Shown in pieces: positions 46,300 to 54,100 of a stretch of 64,000 nt of DNA. Numbering within the stretch: the first letter of the stretch is position 1; each line of letters opens with the position of its first letter. The notes under the pieces were generated by a model that saw nothing but the letters and a program-made list of their open reading frames with translations, had not been told where the DNA came from and did no database searches. Position numbers and translations under genes: made by a program. This DNA comes from Ferruginibacter sp. (GTDB lineage Bacteria > Bacteroidota > Bacteroidia > Chitinophagales > Chitinophagaceae): the NCBI GenBank assembly GCA_030831945.1, contig JAURKC010000008.1, positions 62,001-126,000 of the forward strand. Direction: 5' to 3'.

Positions 46300-47325
46300 T
46301 TAACGTTGCACCCTTCCACTTCCATCTCCTTTTACTAGTTCTTTTACTTCATTCAAAGTAGCATGGTTTAAATCACCTGGGATAGTGTGTTTTAATGCTG
46401 AAGCAGCAACACCAAATTCAGCAGCGTCTGACATCTTCATACCAGTTACAAGCCCATAGATTAATCCACTAGCAAAACTATCACCACTACCCACTCGGTC
46501 TACGATTCTTACTTCGTATTGTTTGGTATGATAAAATTCATTTCCGTCATAAACTAAGGCACTCCATCCATTGTCACTAGCACTATGACTTTCGCGCAAA
46601 GAAGAGGCGATAAATTTGAAGCCAAATTTTTCCTTCATTTGTTTGAATACATCTTTAAAACCATCCAGGTTTAATTCACCTTTGGTAACATCAGTATCTT
46701 TTGCTTTAAAGCCGAGCGTTGTATCCGCATCTTCTTCGTTTCCAATACACACATCTACATGTTGGCAAAGTCGGCTCATTACTTCTCTTGCTTTTTCTTT
46801 ACTCCATAATTTTTTACGAAAATTTAGATCGATACTTGTAGTAATTCCTTTTGCTTTTGCAGCTTTTAGCGCAGCTTCTGTTAATGCTGCCGCTTTATCA
46901 CTTAGTGCAGGTGTAATACCCGTAGTGTGAAACCAATCTGCCCCTTCAAATATTTTATCAAAATCAAATTCACTGGCGTCAACTTCTGCAATAGAAGCTC
47001 CTGCGCGGTCATATACCACTTGAGATGCTCTCATGGAAGCACCAGTTTCTAAAAAGTAAATTCCTAATCTTTCTCCGCCTCTAGCAATATATTGGGTATC
47101 TACACCGTAACGACGTAAATGATTGATGGCAGATTGACCTATTGGATTGTTGGGTACTTTAGTTACGAAAGTTCCATTTAATCCATAATTACATAAAGCA
47201 GCTGCTACGTTTGCTTCTCCACCACCATAGGTAATATCAAAAGAATCAGCTTGAACAAAGCGTTTATAATCAGGAGTTGATAAACGCAACATAATTTCTC
47301 CAAGGGTTACCACTTTTTTTGACAT
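46300..47325 (-). CDS. kdgK: 2-dehydro-3-deoxygluconokinase (PfkB family)
   Basis: 341 residues from the ATG at 47325; an upstream in-frame TTG at 47334 would add only MNT. The opening VVTLGEIMLRLSTPDYKRF and the substrate motif TYGGGEANVAAALCNYG are typical of KdgK, and DRVGSGDSFASGLIYG carries the ATP-site and catalytic Asp. It phosphorylates 2-keto-3-deoxygluconate to KDPG, the substrate of the divergently transcribed kdgA. The divergent 196-base gap probably holds both promoters. Confidence 0.9.
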   Translation of the reverse strand: MSKKVVTLGEIMLRLSTPDYKRFVQADSFDITYGGGEANVAAALCNYGLNGTFVTKVPNNPIGQSAINHLRRYGVDTQYIARGGERLGIYFLETGASMRASQVVYDRAGASIAEVDASEFDFDKIFEGADWFHTTGITPALSDKAAALTEAALKAAKAKGITTSIDLNFRKKLWSKEKAREVMSRLCQHVDVCIGNEEDADTTLGFKAKDTDVTKGELNLDGFKDVFKQMKEKFGFKFIASSLRESHSASDNGWSALVYDGNEFYHTKQYEVRIVDRVGSGDSFASGLIYGLVTGMKMSDAAEFGVAASALKHTIPGDLNHATLNEVKELVKGDGSGRVQR

Positions 47326-47359
47326 AGTATTCAAATTTTAAATATGTATTATAATAATA

Positions 47360-47371
47360 ACTTTTAAAAGT
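47360..47371. promoter_or_regulatory. 12-bp palindrome between kdgK and kdgA
   Basis: ACTTTTAAAAGT is perfectly symmetrical and sits 35 bases upstream of the kdgK ATG in the divergent control region. It is a possible operator, but AT-only cores are common in this DNA, so the weight is low. Confidence 0.22.
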
Positions 47372-47521
47372 AATAATTTTCAAAGTTCTTCAATAATTGG
47401 CAAAGCAACAAGGATAAAGGATTAAATTCACAGACTATTTGTGCACTATATTATTTGAATCATTTAAATAGTTATGCTAATTTTTAAATAATATTGTTGT
47501 TCAAGTAAAGAATTTTATATT

Positions 47522-48181
47522 ATGAAAAAACAAATCTTATTGTCGCTGATCCCTCAACAGGGTATTTTACCACTTTTTTTTAATAAAGATGAACAAGTTA
47601 GTATCGAATTAATGAAGGCATTATATGGTGCAGGCATTAGAGCTATTGAGTATACCAATAGGGGAGAAGCTGCACTTGCTAATTTTAAAGCAATGCGTAA
47701 AGTATGTGATACAGAATTGAAAGATATGTATTTAGGTATTGGAACGATAAAAAATGGCGAAATGGCCAAAACATTTATTGATGCAGGTTGCGATTATATT
47801 ATTTGTCCTGGTTTAGTAGAAAGTGTTGCGAAAGTTGCTGATGCCAACGACATGCTTTGGGTACCAGGTTGTATGACACCTTCCGAAATAATTACTGCCG
47901 AAAATTTAGGCGCTAAAATGATTAAATTATTTCCAGGAAATATTTTAGGAATGGAGTTTATGCAAGCTATTCGTGAATTATTTCCCGCTTTATTATTTAT
48001 GCCAACTGGAGGAGTAGATACGACTAAAGAAAATATTGAAGGATGGTTCAAATCGGGTGTTTGTGCGGTAGGAATGGGAAGTAAATTAGTTACCAAATCA
48101 GTAATGGAAAATAAACAATATGCAGAACTGATTGCTGCTACAAAACAGGTGTTAGCCATCATCCAAGATTGTAAAAAATAA
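47522..48181 (+). CDS. kdgA: 2-dehydro-3-deoxyphosphogluconate (KDPG) aldolase
   Basis: 219 residues, class I KDPG/KHG aldolase. Glu43 in GIRAIEYTNRG and the Schiff-base Lys135 in GAKMIKLFPGN are the catalytic pair; FMPTGGVDTTKENI binds phosphate. It splits KDPG to pyruvate and glyceraldehyde 3-phosphate, ending hexuronate catabolism. It may also cleave 4-hydroxy-2-oxoglutarate, as Eda does. It is 15 bases before exuT, so the two are one transcript. Confidence 0.94.
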   Translation: MKKQILLSLIPQQGILPLFFNKDEQVSIELMKALYGAGIRAIEYTNRGEAALANFKAMRKVCDTELKDMYLGIGTIKNGEMAKTFIDAGCDYIICPGLVESVAKVADANDMLWVPGCMTPSEIITAENLGAKMIKLFPGNILGMEFMQAIRELFPALLFMPTGGVDTTKENIEGWFKSGVCAVGMGSKLVTKSVMENKQYAELIAATKQVLAIIQDCKK

Positions 48182-48196
48182 ATAAATTGCTGCTAT

Positions 48197-49558
48197 ATGA
48201 ATCAAACTACTATTGGTAAATACAGGTGGACCATCTGTTCACTGTTGTTTTTCGCAACTACTGTAAATTATTTAGATCGACAAGTATTAAGTCTATTGGC
48301 TCCTGATCTTTCCAAAGAATTTGGATGGACCAATAGTGACTATGCGAATATCACTGCCATTTTTCAGTTTGTGTATGCTATTTCTATGCTGTTTGCAGGG
48401 CGCATCATCGATAAATTGGGAACTAAAGCAGGATATACTTGGGCAATTATTATTTGGTCTATCGGTGCTATCGTTCATGCCTACTCGATTTTTATTGGAG
48501 AAGTTGTAGTGAATGTAATGGCATTGGTTGGTTTAGCGGCAGTTCCTGTTTCTATTATTGGATTTATGATTTCACGTGCCTTATTGGCTATCGGTGAAGC
48601 TGGTAATTTCCCCTCTGCTCTAAGAGCGACCGCAGAATATTTTCCTAAAAAGGAGCGTTCATTTGCAACGGGTATTTTTAACTCTGGAACCAATGTAGGA
48701 GCCATTTTGGCGCCACTTACTGTTCCATGGGTAGCTAAACAATGGGGTTGGGAGACCGCATTTATTCTAATAGGTGCGCTTGGTTTTGTTTGGTTAATAT
48801 TTTGGCGTATTTATTATGAAAAACCTGAAAATCAAAAAAGATTATCTAAAGATGAATTAGAGTTTATCAATTCTGATGCTGGCGAAGAGGTAACTGGTAA
48901 TAACGAAAAAGTAAAAATTTCCTGGATAAAATTATTGGGTTATAAACAAACATGGGCATTTGCTTTTGGTAAATTTATGACAGATGGAGTATGGTGGTTT
49001 TTTCTTTTTTGGTTACCTAAATATTTAGAGGCTCAGTACGGAATGGTGAAGACAGAAATTATGCTTCCTTTAGCAGTATTATATAGCATGACAATGTTTG
49101 GAAGTATTGGAGGTGGATGGTTCCCAATTTATTTTATTAAAAAAGGGTTTTCTCCTTACGATGGCAGAATGAAAGCAATGTTGCTCATAGCATTTTTTCC
49201 TTTGGTGGTTTTAGCAGCACAGCCTCTAGGTGGCTATACCTTTTGGATTCCTGTAATTCTTATAGGTATTGGAGCTTCAGCCCACCAAGCCTGGTCTGCA
49301 AATATATTTACCACCGTTTCTGATATGTTTCCTAAAAAAGCAGTTGGATCTATAGTTGGTATTGGAGGAATGGCAGGTGGATTCGGTGGCGTGGTAATGT
49401 CAAAATTAGGTGGTGCCTTTTTTGATCATTATAAAGCACTTGGTCATATACAGACTGGCTATACCATTATGTTTGCGATATGCGCAGTCTCTTACTTGAT
49501 TGCGTGGTGTGTCATGAAATTACTAGTCCCAGTTTACAAACCAATACTAGATCTTTAA
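48197..49558 (+). CDS. exuT: hexuronate transporter, MFS (ACS family)
   Basis: 453 residues, 12 predicted transmembrane helices. NYLDRQVLSLLAPDLSKEFGW and AIGEAGNFPSALRATAEYFPKKERSFATGIFNSGTN (split) are hallmark stretches of the anion:cation symporter subfamily that contains ExuT. It should import galacturonate or glucuronate for UxaC. Co-transcription with kdgA and closeness to uxaBC support the substrate. A 57-base gap separates it from the PhyH gene. Confidence 0.9.
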   Translation: MNQTTIGKYRWTICSLLFFATTVNYLDRQVLSLLAPDLSKEFGWTNSDYANITAIFQFVYAISMLFAGRIIDKLGTKAGYTWAIIIWSIGAIVHAYSIFIGEVVVNVMALVGLAAVPVSIIGFMISRALLAIGEAGNFPSALRATAEYFPKKERSFATGIFNSGTNVGAILAPLTVPWVAKQWGWETAFILIGALGFVWLIFWRIYYEKPENQKRLSKDELEFINSDAGEEVTGNNEKVKISWIKLLGYKQTWAFAFGKFMTDGVWWFFLFWLPKYLEAQYGMVKTEIMLPLAVLYSMTMFGSIGGGWFPIYFIKKGFSPYDGRMKAMLLIAFFPLVVLAAQPLGGYTFWIPVILIGIGASAHQAWSANIFTTVSDMFPKKAVGSIVGIGGMAGGFGGVVMSKLGGAFFDHYKALGHIQTGYTIMFAICAVSYLIAWCVMKLLVPVYKPILDL

Positions 49559-49615
49559 TTTTTAATAGCCACCCCAAATTTTATATAAAATATTGATTTC
49601 TAGAAATTACATTTT

Positions 49616-50443
49616 ATGGAAAAATTCAAATTAACAGCTCAACAGATAGATGCCTATAAAAAAGATGGGTATTTGATCGTTAAAAATTTTATTTCAAATG
49701 AGGAGGTCAATAAATTGTATAGCATTGCAACCAGTGATGATTTACTTCAAAAACACGCCTTTGATTTAAATGATCAAACAGGAAAAAAAACAAAGCTAAC
49801 CTTGTGGTATACTCCTGGTAATGACTCTTTCGGGTTATTGACGAAGAGTAAAAAAATAGTAGATGCTGTTGCCGATTTATTAGAAGGGGAAAGTCCAATC
49901 TGTCATTTTCATAGCAAACTTTTACAAAAGGCTCCAAAGGTTGGTGGTGCATGGGAATGGCACCAAGATTATGGCTATTGGTATAAAAATGAATTTTTGT
50001 TTCCAGATCAAATGATGTCAGTGATGGTATCCATTACAGATGCCACCAAAGAGAATGGTTGTATCCAGGTAATTCGGGGTTCACATAAAATGGGTCGAAT
50101 TGAGCATGGTTTTTCAGGAGAGCAAGTAGGTGCTTCGCAGCATTATGTAGATTTGGCATTGAAAACAATGGACTTAGTTTATGTTGAAATAAAAGCAGGC
50201 GATGCATTGTTTTTCCATAGCAATTTATTGCATCGTTCTGAAGCCAATGTATCAGAAAAAGCACGTTGGTCAATTATTTCTGTTTACAATAGGGCAGCTA
50301 ATATCCCCTACAATGAACCCTCCCATTCAAGTACAGTGCCGCTGCAACCAGTACCCGATGAGGCCTTAATGGAATGGAAAACAGAAGGCATTGTTGATCA
50401 GGCAAATTTTTTGGAGAAAGAAAAAGACGAAGCTTTAAAATAA
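49616..50443 (+). CDS. phytanoyl-CoA dioxygenase (PhyH) family protein
   Basis: 275 residues, Fe(II)/2-oxoglutarate dioxygenase fold. The facial triad is visible: His and Asp in EWHQDYGYWY and the distal His in LFFHSNLLHRSEANVSEKAR, whose following Arg would bind 2-oxoglutarate. No signal peptide. Bacterial PhyH proteins hydroxylate very varied small molecules. It follows exuT in the same direction and precedes an SGNH hydrolase by 18 bases, but nothing fixes the substrate. Confidence applies to the family only. Confidence 0.87.
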   Translation: MEKFKLTAQQIDAYKKDGYLIVKNFISNEEVNKLYSIATSDDLLQKHAFDLNDQTGKKTKLTLWYTPGNDSFGLLTKSKKIVDAVADLLEGESPICHFHSKLLQKAPKVGGAWEWHQDYGYWYKNEFLFPDQMMSVMVSITDATKENGCIQVIRGSHKMGRIEHGFSGEQVGASQHYVDLALKTMDLVYVEIKAGDALFFHSNLLHRSEANVSEKARWSIISVYNRAANIPYNEPSHSSTVPLQPVPDEALMEWKTEGIVDQANFLEKEKDEALK

Positions 50444-50461
50444 ATTTAAATAAACAAGAAC

Positions 50462-51145
50462 ATGAATAAAAACTTATTATTGCTCCAGTCAAAAATTTCC
50501 ATTTTTTTAATTTGTTTTATTTGCTTCACTGGAAAAGTAGTTGCTCAAAATTCTCCTTTTTATAAAGAGATACAGGCTTTTAAAAAGCTGGATAGTATTA
50601 AGCCTCCAACAAAAAATGCCATACTTTTAATTGGAAGCTCTTCCTTTAAAAATTGGGTAGATGTTCAAAATTATTTTCCTCTGTTTCCTATCGTGAATAG
50701 AGGTTTTGGCGGATCATCCCTGCCAGATGTAATCCGTTTTGCCGACGATGTTATTTTCCCTTATGAACCTAAACAGATTTTGATCTACTGCGGCGAAAAT
50801 GATCTCGCTTCAGCAGATTCTGTTACTGCCAAAATGGTTTTTAATCGGTTTAAAGAATTATTTCAAATCATCAGAGGCCGATTGCCAAAGGTTCCTGTTG
50901 CTTTTGTTTCTATGAAACCTAGCCCCATCAGAGAAAAACTTTGGCCAAAAATGATTGAAGGAAATTCGTTGATCAAAAACTATCTCAAAAAGAAAAGAAA
51001 CACTACGTTTATAGATGTTTATTCAAAAATGTTTGATGCCAACGGTGAAGTAATGAAAGATATATTCTTAAAAGATAATCTACATATGAATGCTAAAGGA
51101 TATGCTCTTTGGCAGAAAATTATCGCCCCTTACTTATTGAAATAA
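50462..51145 (+). CDS. exported SGNH/GDSL-family hydrolase
   Basis: 227 residues with a signal peptide ending at VVAQ (about residue 29). SGNH blocks: LLIGSSSFKNW (variant of GDS), NRGFGGSSLPDV, YCGENDLASAD and DNLHMNAKGYALW. The set matches the PAF-acetylhydrolase-like group common in Bacteroidota carbohydrate clusters, likely an O-acyl esterase. It is only 18 bases downstream of the PhyH gene. A 145-base gap without hairpin follows. Confidence 0.84.
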   Translation: MNKNLLLLQSKISIFLICFICFTGKVVAQNSPFYKEIQAFKKLDSIKPPTKNAILLIGSSSFKNWVDVQNYFPLFPIVNRGFGGSSLPDVIRFADDVIFPYEPKQILIYCGENDLASADSVTAKMVFNRFKELFQIIRGRLPKVPVAFVSMKPSPIREKLWPKMIEGNSLIKNYLKKKRNTTFIDVYSKMFDANGEVMKDIFLKDNLHMNAKGYALWQKIIAPYLLK

Positions 51146-51290
51146 ATTTGATAGCTATCATTTTTTCGCTGACTTATTGAAATTTATTTAACCCAATCAT
51201 AATATTAGTTATAATTGAGTTTTATTAGTTTTACTTTAATTTTTTAACAATCTTTTACTCAATAATAATTCGACTTTAATTTAACTGATC

Positions 51291-54083
51291 ATGACTAAAA
51301 ATTATTTGCTACTTTTTGCTACTTCGATATTGATTACAATGTCTTTTGCTCAAAAGCAAGCTACTGTTTTACAAGTTCCTGGTATGAATCAGTTTTGTAC
51401 TATCAATGAAAAAGGAGTTTCAGTTTTACCTAGCGGTAGGTATGTAACTCCAGCAGGTAATATGATTCGTATTACCAACGATCCTTTTGGAATGGCTGTT
51501 TCTCCTAATGGAAAAAAGGCCATTACCTTACATAATGGAGTTTTTACAGTCATTGATCTTGCTACTTTGAAAAATACCAGGGTTCCAGGATATCAAAATA
51601 AAATCAATTCCCCTTTAGCTCATGAACCCTTAAGTGCTAATCCATTTTCAGCTGATTCAATTAATAGGGAAAAGCTTCCTGGTGTTCTTCCAGAAGGTTC
51701 TTTTATAGGTGTAGGTTTTGCAGCTGATTCAAAAATAGTTTACTTGAGTGGTGGTGATGATGGCTCTGTGGTTATTTATGATATTGAAAAATTTCAACGC
51801 ATTGATTCCATTTCTCTGAATGGAAAAATTGGTGATACATTTTTTGGAGATAGTTTTACTTCGGATCTTTTACTGAATGAAAATAATAATGAGTTATTGA
51901 TTTTGGATAGAGGCAATTTTCGATTAGTAAGATATGATCTCATCAATAAAAAAATTACTGCCTCTATACCCGCCGGTCGTCAGCCTTTTGGATTGGCCAT
52001 TAGCGCAGATAAAAAAATGGCATTTGTTGCTAATGTAGGGATGTATTCGTATCCGTTAATTACAGGTATGACAAAGGGTAATTATGATTCATTAATGATT
52101 TCTCATCATCCTTATGGCAATAATACTAAAGAATCAATTGAAGGAACTGAAGTGGAAGGAAAAAAAATACCAGGACTAGGAAGTCCTAATTCTCCAGAAG
52201 CGATGAGTGTTTTTTCAATTGATCTTGCAACCAATAAGGTAGTGGATAAATTTAAAACAGGATTGCAAGTAGGTGAAATGATTGAAGGTACCGAAGTAAT
52301 TGGAGGGGCAAGTCCTAATTCAATTGCAGTTGGTAAACAATTTATTTATGTAACTAACGCAACCAATGACAATATCGCAGTCATTGATTATAAAAATCAT
52401 AAAATATTAAAACATATTCCTATCAAGGTGGATAAAAGAATCGATCAATTTCGTGGTTTGTTGCCTTTTGGAATTACTTTAAGCAAAGATGAAAAAACAT
52501 TGTATGTAGCGCTATTGGGTTTCAATGCAGTGGCCGTTATAGATGTAGCTTCTCAATTAACTAAGGGTTTGATACCAGCAGGCTGGGGACCAACTAGGGT
52601 TCAATTATCAGCTGACCAAAAAGATCTCTATATTATTTCTTGTAGAGGGCTTGGAGCTGGACCTAATGGCGGTGTTGGTTTTGTATCACCTCCTCAGGGT
52701 AGTTATGTTGGTGATATCCAGTTAGGTACTTTTCAAAAAGTAACCATTCCAAATGCTGAACAATTAAAAGCATATACTTCGCAAAGTATTAATAATACTT
52801 TTGTGAGTACGGTAGTGAAAGTTAATCCTAAAAATCCTCTTCCAGCATTACCGGGTTTGCATGAAACTCCGATTAAATATATCGTTTATATCACTAAGGA
52901 AAATAGGACCTATGATGAAGTATTTGGGCAATTAAAAAATGCCAACGGTGATAGTTCGCTTGCAAGGTTTGGAGTGAATTGTGAATATACTTTTCCGGAT
53001 TCATTGAAGTCTATATTCAAAAATCTAAAGGTTACTCCCAATCACCATAAAGCAGCCAAACAATTTTCTTTTAGTGACAATTTTTATTGTGATAGTGATG
53101 CATCTATTCATGGACATCATTGGATGGTAGGGGTTATACCGAATGAATGGGTTGAAAGTAATTCTAGTGTTGACAAATCGGCTAAGATTTTTTCTTCAGC
53201 TCCAGGACGTCGTTATCCTGGCACTACAGGAAGTATTGATCCTGAAGATTATAGTGAAATTGGTGGACTATGGGAGGCATTGGAAAGAAAAAAAATCAAT
53301 TTTTATAATTTTGGCGAAGCCAATGAAACAGCGCATGTTCGGGAAGAATGGTCTGATACAGCTACTGGTGCAGCGCATGGAGTAATGGTGCCAATGCAAA
53401 AAGCTTTGTTTACCAGAACGAGTCATAATTATGCAGGCTTTAATATGAATATTCCTGATCAGTTTAGGATGAATCAATTTGAATCTGAGTTTACTAAAAT
53501 GTGGATCAAAGGAAAAAAGCCACTACCTTCTCTTATTACCATGCAAGTACCCAACGATCATGGAGCTCGTAAAAGACCTGAAGATGGTTATTATTACCCG
53601 CATTCTTTTGTAGCAGACAATGATTTGGCAGTAGGAAGAATTTTACATTTTTTATCTCGTACCAAATATTGGAAAAATATGCTGGTCATTATTACCGAGG
53701 ATGATCCTCAGGGAGGTTCGGATCATATTGATGCGCATAGAAGTATTTTAATGATGGCTGGCCCTTATGTAAAAAAAGGATATGTTAGTCATACCCATGC
53801 AAATTTTGGTTCCATTATAAAAACCATTTATAATATTTTAGGTGTTCCTTATGTAAATCATTATGATGTTACTGCTTCTTTATTACAAGACTTTTTTACA
53901 GAAAAACCTGATTACACTCCCTATACTTTAGAAAAGCATGATGAGCGTGTTTTTGATGTTGAAAAGGCTATGAAACAATACAAGCGCCCCATTGACTGGA
54001 GAAAAATTGAAAAAGGACCTGAAATGGATGATGAAGATGAAATTCGCAAAAATCATTATAATACAATTCCAACAAAGAAATAA
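51291..54083 (+). CDS. exported YncE-type beta-propeller / phosphoesterase fusion
   Basis: 930 residues with a signal peptide (cleaved near MSFAQ). Residues about 30-490 form a YncE/surface-layer-like propeller with repeated units such as GVGFAADSKIVYLSGG, PFGLAISADKKMAFVANVG and VTNATNDNIAVIDY. Residues about 530-890 are an alkaline-phosphatase-superfamily phosphoesterase (YIVYITKENRTYDEVFG, HGHHWMVGVIPNEW, ITEDDPQGGSDHIDAHRS) resembling acid phosphatase or phospholipase C. It should cleave phosphoesters outside the inner membrane. A TonB receptor gene starts 17 bases later, so they form a two-gene unit that may release and import a nutrient or metal. Confidence 0.87.
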   Translation: MTKNYLLLFATSILITMSFAQKQATVLQVPGMNQFCTINEKGVSVLPSGRYVTPAGNMIRITNDPFGMAVSPNGKKAITLHNGVFTVIDLATLKNTRVPGYQNKINSPLAHEPLSANPFSADSINREKLPGVLPEGSFIGVGFAADSKIVYLSGGDDGSVVIYDIEKFQRIDSISLNGKIGDTFFGDSFTSDLLLNENNNELLILDRGNFRLVRYDLINKKITASIPAGRQPFGLAISADKKMAFVANVGMYSYPLITGMTKGNYDSLMISHHPYGNNTKESIEGTEVEGKKIPGLGSPNSPEAMSVFSIDLATNKVVDKFKTGLQVGEMIEGTEVIGGASPNSIAVGKQFIYVTNATNDNIAVIDYKNHKILKHIPIKVDKRIDQFRGLLPFGITLSKDEKTLYVALLGFNAVAVIDVASQLTKGLIPAGWGPTRVQLSADQKDLYIISCRGLGAGPNGGVGFVSPPQGSYVGDIQLGTFQKVTIPNAEQLKAYTSQSINNTFVSTVVKVNPKNPLPALPGLHETPIKYIVYITKENRTYDEVFGQLKNANGDSSLARFGVNCEYTFPDSLKSIFKNLKVTPNHHKAAKQFSFSDNFYCDSDASIHGHHWMVGVIPNEWVESNSSVDKSAKIFSSAPGRRYPGTTGSIDPEDYSEIGGLWEALERKKINFYNFGEANETAHVREEWSDTATGAAHGVMVPMQKALFTRTSHNYAGFNMNIPDQFRMNQFESEFTKMWIKGKKPLPSLITMQVPNDHGARKRPEDGYYYPHSFVADNDLAVGRILHFLSRTKYWKNMLVIITEDDPQGGSDHIDAHRSILMMAGPYVKKGYVSHTHANFGSIIKTIYNILGVPYVNHYDVTASLLQDFFTEKPDYTPYTLEKHDERVFDVEKAMKQYKRPIDWRKIEKGPEMDDEDEIRKNHYNTIPTKK

Positions 54084-54100
54084 ATATATAATTTTTAACT

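Noticed and set aside
47440..47470. TTATTTGA-like boxes before several genes as Bacteroidota promoters
   Set aside because: Similar strings occur before kdgA, uxaB and other genes but do not match the TAnnTTTG consensus exactly and are common in AT-rich DNA, so individual promoters were not called.
47794..48162. 122-codon minus-strand frame inside kdgA
   Set aside because: Antisense shadow of a clear KDPG aldolase gene; no motif and no plausible start context.
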